From positions 2,876,001 to 2,940,000 of the forward strand of contig NZ_CP162129.1 in the NCBI RefSeq assembly GCF_040834005.1: a stretch of DNA of 64,000 nucleotides, in the 5' to 3' direction. Position numbers and translations under genes: made by a program. Shown here in pieces: positions 16,540 through 25,622 of the stretch. Source of the stretch: Paenibacillus sp. PL2-23 (GTDB taxonomy: Bacteria > Bacillota > Bacilli > Paenibacillales > Paenibacillaceae). The notes beneath the pieces are model-generated. The model did not search any database and had not been told where the DNA came from. It saw only the letters and a program-made list of their open reading frames with translations. Numbering within the stretch: position 1 is the first letter of the stretch; each line of letters starts with the position of its first letter.

Positions 16540-16583
16540 TCTCTCTTATCCCATCGATAAGAGGTCCATCCGTAGCTTTTTTT
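16529..16583 (+). terminator. Regulated terminator competing with aptamer P1
   Basis: GCTACGAATGG...CTCTTAT / ATAAGAG...CCATCCGTAGC is followed by seven T residues. The 5' arm GCTACGA is the same sequence as the 3' side of aptamer P1, so ligand binding would prevent the terminator: an ON switch for the EamA gene. Confidence 0.8.
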
Positions 16584-16628
16584 GCGTTGGGGCAGTGGGT
16601 ATATGAAGTCAAAGGAGTGCAACAATAG

Positions 16629-17606
16629 ATGAAACATATCTTATCGGTATTTCTAGGCGCGGCAAGCTACGGAGTGCTGTCCACCTTCGTTGTGCTGGCG
16701 TACGGGGAAGGCTATAAGCTGGGTGAGGTTGTCGGCAGCCAGCTGCTGGTGGGTTTCCTTCTCTCCTGGTTATTCGCGGCTTATATGGAGCGGCGGGCGA
16801 AGAGAAGAGAGAGCGCCTCGCATACCACTGCGGCGAACGCTGCGCCATCCCCGGTCCATCTGGGCTGGGGTCAGCGGCTGCTTCTGATGGCGGCGGGCGT
16901 GCCTACAGCGGTGACCGGCTTGCTCTATTACGAATCGCTGCGCTACATTCCGGCGTCCCTGGCGATATTGCTGCTGTTCCAATTCACCTGGATCGGCGTG
17001 CTGATACAGGCAATTCGTCAGCGCAGACGTCCGGAACGCGTGATGTATCCCACCTTGGCGATCCTGCTTGGCGGTACGCTGCTGGCGGCCGGCATTATAG
17101 AGCATGGAGGCGGCCAGTTTAACCTGTGGGGAATCCTGCTTGGCTTCCTGGCTGCCGTCAGCTATTCGCTGTTTATTCTGTTCAGCGGCAAGGCGGTGCC
17201 GCAAGCGGCTCCCGCGACACGCAGCAAATGGATGATGCTGGGGGGCATGCTGCTGGTGTTCGCGCTGTTCAAGCCTGCGTTCCTATGGAACGGCGATTTG
17301 TTCAGTCCTTTAATGCTCTTCGGCACGTTGCTTGGTCTGTTCGGAGCGTTTATCCCGCCGCTGCTGTTCGCGTATGGCGTTCCCCACATCGGGGAGGGTA
17401 TGGCCGGCATTCTGGGAGCGGCAGAGCTGCCTGTTGCGGTTATGCTCTCATCGATCGTCCTGCAGGAGCAGGTTACGCCCCTGCAATGGGGAGGCGTCGT
17501 GCTGGTGCTCCTTGGCGTTGCCTATCCGGAGCTGATCAAGCTTCTGCGACGGGGCATGTCCCCGCGAACGGCCGCGACAACGACCTATACAAGCACCACA
17601 CCCTGA
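16629..17606 (+). CDS. EamA-family (DMT) transporter
   Basis: This 325-residue protein has ten hydrophobic segments arranged as two EamA repeats; the second carries the characteristic terminal helices (MAGILGAAELPVAVMLSSIVLQEQVTPLQWGGVVLVLLGV). DMT proteins of this type usually export metabolites across the cytoplasmic membrane. ATG 16629 follows AAAGGAGTGCAACAATAG. The leader upstream is a purine-riboswitch-like element with a regulated terminator, which suggests that the exported compound may be a purine-related metabolite. That link is an inference. Confidence 0.85.
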   Translation: MKHILSVFLGAASYGVLSTFVVLAYGEGYKLGEVVGSQLLVGFLLSWLFAAYMERRAKRRESASHTTAANAAPSPVHLGWGQRLLLMAAGVPTAVTGLLYYESLRYIPASLAILLLFQFTWIGVLIQAIRQRRRPERVMYPTLAILLGGTLLAAGIIEHGGGQFNLWGILLGFLAAVSYSLFILFSGKAVPQAAPATRSKWMMLGGMLLVFALFKPAFLWNGDLFSPLMLFGTLLGLFGAFIPPLLFAYGVPHIGEGMAGILGAAELPVAVMLSSIVLQEQVTPLQWGGVVLVLLGVAYPELIKLLRRGMSPRTAATTTYTSTTP

Positions 17607-17726
17607 TGAAGCGGCGTTGGTAAAGTTTGTTTTATACCTGTTTTATTCCTTTCCGGCTTCCATCGATTGGCACTATACTGTAGATGTCGGGCCGACACAA
17701 TAGGTGAAGGAAAGGAGCTGATTGCA

Positions 17727-17759
17727 TTGATTCACAACCTAGAGGTGGTTTCCGAGTAA
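17727..17759 (+). CDS. Possible 10-residue leader peptide
   Basis: A TTG codon (17727) opens a 10-codon frame (MIHNLEVVSE) with AAAGGAG 12 bases upstream. A TTGGCA-TATACT-like pair sits about 60 bases before it, and the terminator at 17779 follows at once. It could be an attenuator peptide or simply part of a small RNA. The evidence is limited to the ribosome-binding site and the position. Confidence 0.25.
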   Translation: MIHNLEVVSE

Positions 17760-17778
17760 TCGGGAACGCCGTAACAGA

Positions 17779-17801
17779 AGAGGCCTTCGGGCCTCTTCTT
17801 A
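17779..17801 (+). terminator. Short GC-rich terminator hairpin
   Basis: AAGAGGCC-TTCG-GGCCTCTT forms an eight-pair stem with a TTCG tetraloop, followed by CTTATGTTTT. It ends whatever transcript starts near 17,670. Confidence 0.7.
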
Positions 17802-17936
17802 TGTTTTCGGGTGAATAAAACATTCATCTAAACTAAAGATTGTTAACAAAAAAAGTTTTCATTATAATGGAACATGACGCTTCATTAGAAGCAGGGGACC
17901 ACCCCGCAAAAAACTCAGGAAAGGGAGGCGGCAAGC

Positions 17937-18047
17937 ATGCAAAATGTTGTACTGAAAGACCAAATGACGCAAGCCACACGATTGAACATATTCGAGGAGG
18001 ACCTATACCGTGAACTACAAAAATGGAAGAGACGTGCTTCCCCCTAG
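17937..18047 (+). CDS. Small upstream ORF coupled to the CD3324-family gene
   Basis: A 36-codon frame starts at ATG 17937 behind AAAGGGAGGCGG. It encodes a charged amphipathic peptide (EEDLYRELQKWKRR near its C-terminus) and overlaps the start of the next gene by 38 bases. The ribosome-binding site of that next gene (GAGGAGG, 17997-18003) lies inside it. This layout suggests translational coupling. No family was recognised. Confidence 0.45.
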   Translation: MQNVVLKDQMTQATRLNIFEEDLYRELQKWKRRASP

Positions 18048-18276
18048 TCTCCTGATGGAGCTGCAAAAATATATCCAGGGCGATTTGATCTATATTCCCA
18101 AGCCCTCCAACCAGCGTGCAAGCTGGGGCGAGGTGAGCGGCACGCGGAAGCTGCTGGCGGAGCGGAACAAGGAAATTTTCCAGCACTACAGCAACGGCGC
18201 GACCGTCGCGGAGCTGGAGCGCAAATATCATCTGTCGAGTGAAAGCATCCGCAAGATTATTGTGAAAACACGATAA
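18010..18276 (+). CDS. CD3324-family helix-turn-helix protein
   Basis: This 88-residue protein has an N-terminal YIQGDLIYIPKPSNQRASWGE block and a C-terminal helix-turn-helix (YSNGATVAELERKYHLSSESIRKII) as in CD3324-family/Mor-like small DNA-binding proteins of Firmicutes. The GTG start at 18010 follows GAGGAGGACCTATACC. It is probably a small transcription regulator; no target was seen. A strong terminator follows. Confidence 0.8.
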   Translation: MNYKNGRDVLPPSLLMELQKYIQGDLIYIPKPSNQRASWGEVSGTRKLLAERNKEIFQHYSNGATVAELERKYHLSSESIRKIIVKTR

Positions 18277-18311
18277 TGGCGGGAGCAAGCGAGCGGACCC
18301 CATACAAAGAA

Positions 18312-18360
18312 CCTCCGGCATATCGCGGACAGCGCGATAGGACGGAGGCTCTTTTTTTTG
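18312..18360 (+). terminator. Rho-independent terminator
   Basis: CCTCCG...TATCGCG / CGCGATA...CGGAGG is followed by CTCTTTTTTTT. It closes the CD3324-family unit. Confidence 0.85.
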
Positions 18361-18388
18361 GCAATGGGAACGGGTGTGCAGACACGCC

Positions 18389-18679
18389 TTAGTTGGCGGA
18401 TGTTGTGGGCAGCGGCACGCTGGTCCTTGGATATTTGTAATCGTCGCGGTAGCATCGGGTATCGTGGTCGTAAGACGACTGGGATAGACGATGGGACACC
18501 TCAAAGATCGGCAGCTCTGGATGGACATGCAAGGTCGAGCCGTAGAAGGAGCAGTTCTCGAAGTGGAATTGGAGCGTCGTGATGATGATAACGCAATTGG
18601 TGAAGGTGCAGTTCTTGAAGCTGAAGCCGTCGAACGCTATGGTTTCATTGTCAAAGCTTTCATTCATAATTAATTTCAT
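18389..18679 (-). CDS. Hypothetical protein with pentapeptide-like repeat
   Basis: The 96-residue product contains an FxNCxF-type run (FKNCTFTNCVII, then FHFENCSFYGSTL) reminiscent of a short pentapeptide-repeat beta-helix turn, and a hydrophilic tail. AGAGGAGAGTTAACAC precedes its ATG on the minus strand. It is too short to be a full pentapeptide-repeat helix. Function unknown. Confidence 0.55.
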   Translation of the reverse strand: MKLIMNESFDNETIAFDGFSFKNCTFTNCVIIITTLQFHFENCSFYGSTLHVHPELPIFEVSHRLSQSSYDHDTRCYRDDYKYPRTSVPLPTTSAN

Positions 18680-18777
18680 GTGTTAACTCTCCTCTGTTAG
18701 ATATGGGCGACATGCCTATAACTCTATCAGACGGGAATTAAAATGTTTGTCAGAACTTCGCCGCTGAGCCTATATAC

Positions 18778-19689
18778 TTATCGACAACGGCTCCAATCCT
18801 CCTCCGCAAGCTCACGCAGCAGGATGGTGCCCGCTTCGTAGCCTTCTCCGGCTGCGCCAATCAAGCCTGTAAAGGCGTTTTTGGCATCTCCGATGATGTA
18901 CATGCCGTCGACAGACGTCTTTCCGTGCGGACCTGTATCGAATTTTCCCGTTTGATCGCGCTTGACCAGGAGGCGCTCCGGAAGATCAGACGCTTCAGCG
19001 CCGCCCGTGTCCGGTATAAAGCCGGTAGTGCGGGGGATCGCAGCGCCGCCCCTCAGAATAACGGCATGCAGCATGCCGTTGCGGGATGCCAGCTCCTGAA
19101 TCGGCTCCTCGAACAGAGGGATGCCTCGATCCGACAGCTCGCTTCGCTCGCGGGCTCCAAGACCTGAAGGACCATTCGTGAAGAGGGCAAGGTCCTTGCT
19201 CCAGTTATACAGCTTTTTCGTAAAAGGATACACCTGCTCCCCTCGGCCGAATACGGCCATTGGCGTATTCCTATGCTCATACCCGTCGCAGAACGGACAT
19301 GGAAATACGGAGATGCCGTAAGCTTCGCGCAGTCCGGGAAGATCCGGCAGGTGATCGGCATAGCCCGTTGCGATGATTAGCTTGCGGCTTATATAGGAGC
19401 TGCCGTCAGACAAGGTGATCAGGAATTCGCCATCAGCTTGCGAGACATCTGCTGCGGTACCGCTGACCAGGTGAACGGAAGCATAAGCGCGAAGCTCCTC
19501 GCGCGCGAGCCGCCGCAGCTCGCCGGGCGCTGTGCCGTCTCTGGTCATATAGCCGTGAGACGCCTTCACAACGGCATTCCGCGGTCGATCGTTGTCGATT
19601 AAGATGACCGTTCGAAGCGCTCGGCCCAGCAGCAATGCTGCGCTCAAGCCCGCGGGCCCGCCGCCAATGATCGCCACATCCCAATCCAT
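18778..19689 (-). CDS. NAD(P)/FAD-dependent oxidoreductase, thioredoxin reductase-like
   Basis: This 303-residue flavoprotein has an N-terminal FAD-binding GGGPAGLSAALLLGRA, an internal redox pair CPFC (FPCPFCDGYEHR) at the place of the thioredoxin reductase CATC motif, and a C-terminal FAD motif (VDGMYIIGDAKN). The central NAD(P)H domain has a degenerate glycine motif (AVFGRGEQ). ATG 19689 is chosen because GAGAGGAG lies about 10 bases upstream, whereas the longer frame adds a low-quality tail. It may act with thioredoxin, bacillithiol-type partners or as part of a dithiol system; the natural partner is unknown. Confidence 0.87.
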   Translation of the reverse strand: MDWDVAIIGGGPAGLSAALLLGRALRTVILIDNDRPRNAVVKASHGYMTRDGTAPGELRRLAREELRAYASVHLVSGTAADVSQADGEFLITLSDGSSYISRKLIIATGYADHLPDLPGLREAYGISVFPCPFCDGYEHRNTPMAVFGRGEQVYPFTKKLYNWSKDLALFTNGPSGLGARERSELSDRGIPLFEEPIQELASRNGMLHAVILRGGAAIPRTTGFIPDTGGAEASDLPERLLVKRDQTGKFDTGPHGKTSVDGMYIIGDAKNAFTGLIGAAGEGYEAGTILLRELAEEDWSRCR

Positions 19690-19825
19690 CGTCGTTGTGC
19701 TCCTCTCTGTCCATCGGCAGCCTATCTTTAGTTCCGATAAGCGATGTCGACTGCTATAATAGTGTTGACTTGGAAAAGTCATGCAATAGCATGCTTATAT
19801 ATTATGACAGTTGGAGCTGGTCCTT

Positions 19826-22800
19826 ATGCCGATAGAGGCTTTCCCTGCTTTCCATCCGGTTATCGCCTCATGGTTTCACCGTACGTTCGGAGAGCCCACC
19901 GATGTGCAGAAGCTGGCTTGGGTGTCGATTGCCGCTGGCCAGCATACGCTTATTGCCGCACCCACGGGATCAGGCAAGACGCTGGCGGCGCTGCTGCCCT
20001 GCATCCATGGCATCGTCACACAGGAGCGAAGCGGCGCAAAGGGCGTGCGCCTGCTCTACATTACGCCGCTCAAGGCGCTCAATAACGATATCCAGCATCA
20101 CGTGCTGGCCTTCGCGGAGCAGCTGGAGGAGGAGGCGCAGCGGATCAACAGCGCCTGGCCCGGCCTCACAAGCGGGGTAAGGACAGGCGATACGCCTTCG
20201 TCGAAGCGCGCTGCGATGGCCAAGCGGCCGCCGGAGCTGCTTATTACGACACCTGAATCGTTGTTCATTCTGCTGACGTCAGAGCAGGGCCGGAGGATGC
20301 TTCGAACAACCGAATCTGTCATTATCGACGAGATACACGATCTGGCGGGGGACAAGCGAGGCTCGCACCTCAGCTTGTCGCTGGAGCGGCTGGAGTCGTT
20401 GACGGAACGCCCGATTCAGCGCATCGGCGTATCCGCCACTCAAAACCCCATCAGCCGCGTCGCTCAGTTTGTTGGCGGCTGGACTGCTCCCCAGCGAGCT
20501 TCATCATGGCCTGAAGCTGACGACGATTCTAGCTTCCGCCATCCGCTTGGCTATGTCCGCCGCCCTGTTCATATCGTCCAAAGCCTCATGCAGAAGCGAA
20601 TGAGCATGCTGGTGACGATGCCGGACGCTAGCGCGCCGGCCCATACGCGGGATGCGGTATGGCTGCCCATTCTGAAGCGCATCTTCGCGCTGATGGAGGG
20701 CTGCCGTTCGGTGCTCCTCTTCACGAATAGCCGCAGGCTGTGCGAGCGGCTTGTGCTGCGGCTGAACGATTATGCCGGCTATGAGCTGTCAAGAGCCCAT
20801 CACGGCAGCATGTCCAAGGAGAAGCGGCTGGAGGTAGAAGCGATGCTTAAGAACGGCGAGCTCACCTGCCTGGTCGCGACCTCATCGCTGGAGCTTGGCA
20901 TCGACGTAGGCCATATCGATCTTGTCATTCAGATCGATTCGCCGCTGGAAGCAGCCTCCGGCATTCAGCGTGTGGGCAGGGCAGGCCATGAGGTGGGAGG
21001 CCTCTCGCGGGGCGTCATGCTTATCAGACAGCGAGGCGCGCTGCCTGAAGCGGCCGTGCTTGGCGGCATGATCGCTTCGCGCGAGATCGAGCCGATCACC
21101 ATACCAGAGGCGCCGCTGGACGTGATAACGCAGCAGATCATCGCGATTGTCGCCTCCAGGGAGCTTCATGTGAACGAGCTGTATGCCATTCTGGCAGGAA
21201 GCGACAGCTACCGGGCGGTATCCCTTCGCCAGATCGAAAGCGTTCTAGCCGTGCTATCGGGTCTGTATCCCTTCGCCCGGCCGATTCTGGATTGGCATCG
21301 GGAGTCCGGGCTGCTGACGAAGCGTGGCAATACTTCTATAGCCGCAATGACGGGAGCCGGCACGATTCCGCAATCGTCGCAATACCCCGTGCATCATCTG
21401 GAGAGCAGAGCCCACCTGGGCGAGCTGGATGAAGAATTTGTGCATGAGAGCCGCGTCGGCGATGTCTTCCTGCTCGGCACCAGCTCCTGGATGATTAGGC
21501 GGATCGATAAGGATCGAATCTATGTATCCGAAGCCGCCAACAGCTTCAGCGAAATTCCATTCTGGCGCAACGAGGGACCTGGACGGTCGCTGGGGCTAGG
21601 CATCAAGGTCGGACAATTGCTGGAGCGGCTGAGCGAGCAGCTGGGATTGGACCCTGCGCCTGACCGGGCTAGAAGCAAGCAGTGGAGCGAATGGAGCGGC
21701 GGGGGCGGAGCGGGAGGGGTCCATCCGGATCGCAAGGAAGCAGCAATGGCCTGGCTGGCCAGCGATTGCGGCCTGGACCGGTACGCGGCGGAGGAGCTGA
21801 TCGGCTATGCGACTTCGCAGCATGCGTTCAGCGAGCTTCCCACGGCAGGACGTATCGTGATTGAGCAATATCGAGATATGATGAATCAGACCCATGTTAT
21901 TATCCTTAACCCATTCGGCAGAAAAGTGAATCGCACCTGGCTGCTCGCCATTCAGCGCCAATTCGAGAAGACGCTGCCTTATTCGCTGTACGGCAACGCC
22001 AAGGATAACGGCATTGAATTCGTTCTGCCGGAATGGGACGCCTCCTGGCTGCGCATGATCGCCGAGGTCACGCCGGCTAATCTGGAGACGCTGCTGACAG
22101 AGGCGGTGACGGGCTCGCCCCTCCTAGCTATCGCGTTCCGCCGCATTGCCGAGACGTCGCTGCTGCTCGCGCGCAGCTTCACACGGGTGCCTATGTGGCA
22201 GATGCGTCTGCGCAGCGAGGAGCTGCTTCGCGAGGCGCTGCCTTACGCGGAATCCTTCCCCTATCTTACGGAAGCGATGAAGGCTTGTATGGAGGAATAT
22301 TTGGATCTGCGGGGTTTGATGGGGCTATTGGAGGATATACGCCGCGGAGCCATCCAAATCGTGGTGCGGGAGACGGAATTCCCGTCGCCAATGGCGACGC
22401 AATTTCTGGCGGATTACGTCAATATGCGCCTATATGAAGGAGACGGTCTGGACGCCGCTACCAAAGCGGGTCTCATGCACATGAGCAAGGGGCTGGCGAA
22501 GGAGCTGTTCGGGAGCCCGTCCAGCAGCGGCGGCATCGCGGAGGAAGCGCTGCTGCAGATGGAGGAGAGGCTCAGCGAGCGACAGCCGGAGCCGCGGCAT
22601 CCCCAGGGGGCCTATGCATATCTGAAGCAAGTGGGGGATGCCGGCGTAGACGAGCTTGTCCAGGCTGGCGGGGCTCAGGCGATGGAGAGCCTGGAGAAGC
22701 TCCATGCAGAAGGGCGTATCCTCTCCTTTGACTTCCGCAGGGGGGAGGATGACGAGCCGCTGCCGCGTTGGATTTGCGCCGATGAAGCTCACATCTATGA

Positions 22801-24367
22801 GTCATTCCCCGGCCATGCCGAATCGGACGCATTTGTCATCAGCCGCTACGCGGAGGGGCGAATGTCCGTGACGGAGCCCGAGCTATGCGAGCGTTATCCT
22901 GCCCTGACGCTGGAAGCGGCTCGCTCGATCGTCGACGAGCTGGTAAGGCTGGGCCTCCTTCAGCAGGCCCCCTTCGCGGCGGACGAGGATGAGCGGCTCT
23001 GGTGCAGCGCCAAAGTAGCGGCCCAGATCGTCAGGCTGTCGATCGGAGAAGGACGCAAGCTGGCGTCAGCGATGGCGCCGCAGCGCTGGTGCTCCTACCT
23101 GGCGCTCCGGCAGCACGCGCTTGTCGGCTCGCAGCTGCAGGGAAGGGAAGGGCTGCTTGCGGTGATGGGCAGAATGCAAGGCTTGTTCCTGCCTGCGGCG
23201 CATTGGGAGAGCTTCCTGTTCCCGTCGCGAATTGCGCAATATCGCAAGGAGGATTTGGACGCGTTGTGCGCAACGGGCGAGGTGATATGGCTGGGGAGCC
23301 GCGGGGATGGCGCGAAGGAAGGAAAAATCGCATTTTTCCTGGCGGCTGATATCGAGCTGATTCGTCCTTATGCGGATCATGCGGCGAAGCAAGAGAGCAA
23401 GCATCGGGAGCTGCTGGAGCTGCTTGCGGCTAGCGGAGCCAGCTTCCTTACCAAGCTTAGCCGTGATTATGGCAAGACGCCCAGCGAGACGCTGCTGGAG
23501 CTGCTGGAGCTGGTATGGGAGGGACATGCCTCCAACGATCAATTTGCTCCGCTGCGGCTGAGCCTGCTGAAGAAGGGCAAGGACAACGGGAAAGCCGGTT
23601 CGGGGTTCGGCCGATGGTATGCGACTGCCTCGCTGCTGAACAACACGTCAGCCCATGAAGCCTCGCAGCCGGCCCATGCTCCCGCGGAAGCCGCGCGCGC
23701 GACTTCAGCGGCTCATTGGATTGGACAGCTGATCGACTGTTATGGCATCGTGACCAAGGAGCTTGTATCGGCGTATACGCCGTTCCGGTGGGACGAGGTG
23801 CTGCCCGTGCTGAACAGGCTGGAGGAATGGGGGAATATGACGAGAGGCATATTCGTGGAGGGCGCCGCGGCCATCCAGTTCACGACGCCGGAGCTCGCAG
23901 GAAGCCTTCGCTCCGCAGCGCAGGAGCTGCAAGGAGAGGGCGTAACCGTGCTCTCGGCGATGGATCCCGCTAATCCGTACGGACTGTTCATGGAATGGCC
24001 CGCCAAAACTCATGCTTCCCAGTCATTCGGCAGAAAGAAGGGCAGCTATGTCGCGCTCAGCGGCTCTGAATGGACTTATTGGGTGGAGAGCAATGGCAAA
24101 CGGATATTCAGCATGAAGGAGAACGGAGGCGGGGCGGCCACGCATACGGAGGAGCTGTCTGAGAAGGCATACGAGCTGCGCAGGCTGGCGCTGAAGACGA
24201 CACTCCGTGTCATTCTCCGGCAGCAGGGTTTGACCAAAATGGTGATCGACGAGTGGGACGGCGTCCCTGTAACGGAGTCCCAGGGAGAGGTCTTGCTGCA
24301 GGAGCTTGGAGCTGAGCGGGATCGGCATTCCTACGTTCTCTGGCTGAGCCAATTGGAAAAGGCGTAG
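19826..24367 (+). CDS. Large Lhr-family superfamily 2 DEAD/DEAH helicase
   Basis: This 1,513-residue protein has the SF2 helicase motifs in order: Q-motif region, Walker A APTGSGKT (residues 45-52), motif II DEIH, motif III SATQN, and in RecA2 the TSSLELGIDVG and QRVGRAGH motifs. A long Lhr-type winged-helix and C-terminal extension follows, as in the roughly 1,500-residue bacterial Lhr proteins. Lhr enzymes unwind DNA or DNA:RNA hybrids 3'-5' and are tied to DNA repair. ATG 19826 follows GGAGCTGGTCCTT. It stands alone with its own terminator. Confidence 0.9.
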   Translation: MPIEAFPAFHPVIASWFHRTFGEPTDVQKLAWVSIAAGQHTLIAAPTGSGKTLAALLPCIHGIVTQERSGAKGVRLLYITPLKALNNDIQHHVLAFAEQLEEEAQRINSAWPGLTSGVRTGDTPSSKRAAMAKRPPELLITTPESLFILLTSEQGRRMLRTTESVIIDEIHDLAGDKRGSHLSLSLERLESLTERPIQRIGVSATQNPISRVAQFVGGWTAPQRASSWPEADDDSSFRHPLGYVRRPVHIVQSLMQKRMSMLVTMPDASAPAHTRDAVWLPILKRIFALMEGCRSVLLFTNSRRLCERLVLRLNDYAGYELSRAHHGSMSKEKRLEVEAMLKNGELTCLVATSSLELGIDVGHIDLVIQIDSPLEAASGIQRVGRAGHEVGGLSRGVMLIRQRGALPEAAVLGGMIASREIEPITIPEAPLDVITQQIIAIVASRELHVNELYAILAGSDSYRAVSLRQIESVLAVLSGLYPFARPILDWHRESGLLTKRGNTSIAAMTGAGTIPQSSQYPVHHLESRAHLGELDEEFVHESRVGDVFLLGTSSWMIRRIDKDRIYVSEAANSFSEIPFWRNEGPGRSLGLGIKVGQLLERLSEQLGLDPAPDRARSKQWSEWSGGGGAGGVHPDRKEAAMAWLASDCGLDRYAAEELIGYATSQHAFSELPTAGRIVIEQYRDMMNQTHVIILNPFGRKVNRTWLLAIQRQFEKTLPYSLYGNAKDNGIEFVLPEWDASWLRMIAEVTPANLETLLTEAVTGSPLLAIAFRRIAETSLLLARSFTRVPMWQMRLRSEELLREALPYAESFPYLTEAMKACMEEYLDLRGLMGLLEDIRRGAIQIVVRETEFPSPMATQFLADYVNMRLYEGDGLDAATKAGLMHMSKGLAKELFGSPSSSGGIAEEALLQMEERLSERQPEPRHPQGAYAYLKQVGDAGVDELVQAGGAQAMESLEKLHAEGRILSFDFRRGEDDEPLPRWICADEAHIYESFPGHAESDAFVISRYAEGRMSVTEPELCERYPALTLEAARSIVDELVRLGLLQQAPFAADEDERLWCSAKVAAQIVRLSIGEGRKLASAMAPQRWCSYLALRQHALVGSQLQGREGLLAVMGRMQGLFLPAAHWESFLFPSRIAQYRKEDLDALCATGEVIWLGSRGDGAKEGKIAFFLAADIELIRPYADHAAKQESKHRELLELLAASGASFLTKLSRDYGKTPSETLLELLELVWEGHASNDQFAPLRLSLLKKGKDNGKAGSGFGRWYATASLLNNTSAHEASQPAHAPAEAARATSAAHWIGQLIDCYGIVTKELVSAYTPFRWDEVLPVLNRLEEWGNMTRGIFVEGAAAIQFTTPELAGSLRSAAQELQGEGVTVLSAMDPANPYGLFMEWPAKTHASQSFGRKKGSYVALSGSEWTYWVESNGKRIFSMKENGGGAATHTEELSEKAYELRRLALKTTLRVILRQQGLTKMVIDEWDGVPVTESQGEVLLQELGAERDRHSYVLWLSQLEKA

Positions 24368-24375
24368 CCTCTATT

Positions 24376-24421
24376 GGGCGGAGCAAGTCGGCGATTAGGC
24401 CGGCTGTTGCTCCGCCTTTTT
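24376..24421 (+). terminator. Rho-independent terminator after the Lhr-type helicase
   Basis: GGCGGAGCAA...TTGCTCCGCC is followed by TTTTTG. The inner bases GCCGGC add stability. It precedes the 350-base non-coding leader of the ectoine operon. Confidence 0.85.
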
Positions 24422-24495
24422 GTTATTTTTTTTTCGACAAAATTCTTTATAAGCATCGTTTATGAAATGTGATACGCAATTTCGCGGATTTTAAT

Positions 24496-24512
24496 TATAA
24501 GATTATCTTATA
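24496..24512. promoter_or_regulatory. Perfect 17-bp palindrome upstream of the ectoine operon
   Basis: TATAAGAT-T-ATCTTATA is a perfect inverted repeat in an AT-rich leader (24,422-24,721) with no credible gene. Its size fits a MarR-type operator, and a MarR gene lies just after the operon (31665). Known ectoine regulators (EctR/CosR) are MarR proteins. Binding is inferred only. Confidence 0.45.
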
Positions 24513-24721
24513 TAACATACTCTATTCGTCATGTAAACCATGCAATTGGCTATCATGAGGCAGGATATGGCAGGAAAAAGGAGAAGAGGGCAGGTCAGCT
24601 CCCCTCTGCCGCAGAGAGCCCCATATACGCTAAAATATCGCTTGTTACTGGAAATGACCTCCAGCGCCATTCATGTTAGCCTTTTAAGTGTTCCAAAAAA
24701 CAAGAAAGGTTGGGATAACAA

Positions 24722-25621
24722 GTGCGAGGAAAATGGTTGACCTTGCTGCTGCTGCTGCCCGCTTTGCTAATCGGCGCATGCGGCGTGGACGGCGGAAGCT
24801 CGTCCAGCGGCAAAGGTGGAGACAAAGCGGAGGGGCAGACTACCTTGGAGAAGGCGGTCGAGCAAGGCTATGTAACAATTGGGTTCGCAGGGGAAAATCC
24901 ATACGCGTACAAAAACGAGAATGGTGAGCTGACTGGCGAAGCGGTTGAAATTGCGCGCGTCATACTGAAGCGTCTCGGCATAGAGGAAATGCGCGGGGAA
25001 TTAACAGAATTTTCTGCCTTAATAGCGGGCTTAAACTCCAATCGGTTCGATATGATCACCGCGGGCATGTTTATTAATCCAGAGCGCTGCGAGGCGGTGC
25101 TGTTCGCGGATCCGGAATACAGCATTGGCGAAGGGCTGGCCGTTCAGGCGGGCAATCCACTAGGGTTGAACAGCTACCAAGCTATCGCTGAGAACAAGGA
25201 CGCGAAGATAGCGGTTATGGCTGGCGCAGTGGAGATCGGATATCTGACAGCCTCAGGCGTGGCAGAAAGCCAGATGGTCATTGTGCCCGATCAGGACGCA
25301 GCCATCAGCGCGCTGCAATCCGGCAGGGCGGACGCCATGACGATGACAGGACCGGCGCTGCAATCCAGATTGACGGAAGCCGCCGACAGCAGCATCGAAC
25401 GCGTAATGGATTTCGAGCAGCCTGTCGTTGACGGGAAGAGCGTCCGCGGCTACGGCGCGACAGCATTCCGCATGGAGGACACGTCCTTCCGTGACGCCTT
25501 CAACGCGGAGCTTGCCAAGATGAAGGAAAGCGGCGAGCTGTTGGAAATTCTCCAGAGCTTCGGCTTTACAGAGCAGGAGCTTCCAGGCGACATGACGGCA
25601 GCGAAGCTGTGCCAAGCGTAA
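24722..25621 (+). CDS. ehuB: Ectoine/hydroxyectoine-type ABC transporter substrate-binding lipoprotein
   Basis: This 299-residue protein has a lipoprotein signal (LLLLLPALLIGACG, with the lipidated cysteine at about residue 20) followed by a class F bacterial periplasmic-binding fold (TLEKAVEQGYVTIGFAGENPY, EVARVIL-like helix, DMITAGMFINPERCEAVLF). The sequence and its place before two permeases, an ATPase and ectABCD identify it as EhuB-like. It should capture ectoines outside the membrane. The GTG start is preceded by AAGAAAGGTTGGG. Its gene opens the operon. Confidence 0.88.
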   Translation: MRGKWLTLLLLLPALLIGACGVDGGSSSSGKGGDKAEGQTTLEKAVEQGYVTIGFAGENPYAYKNENGELTGEAVEIARVILKRLGIEEMRGELTEFSALIAGLNSNRFDMITAGMFINPERCEAVLFADPEYSIGEGLAVQAGNPLGLNSYQAIAENKDAKIAVMAGAVEIGYLTASGVAESQMVIVPDQDAAISALQSGRADAMTMTGPALQSRLTEAADSSIERVMDFEQPVVDGKSVRGYGATAFRMEDTSFRDAFNAELAKMKESGELLEILQSFGFTEQELPGDMTAAKLCQA

Positions 25622-25622
25622 C

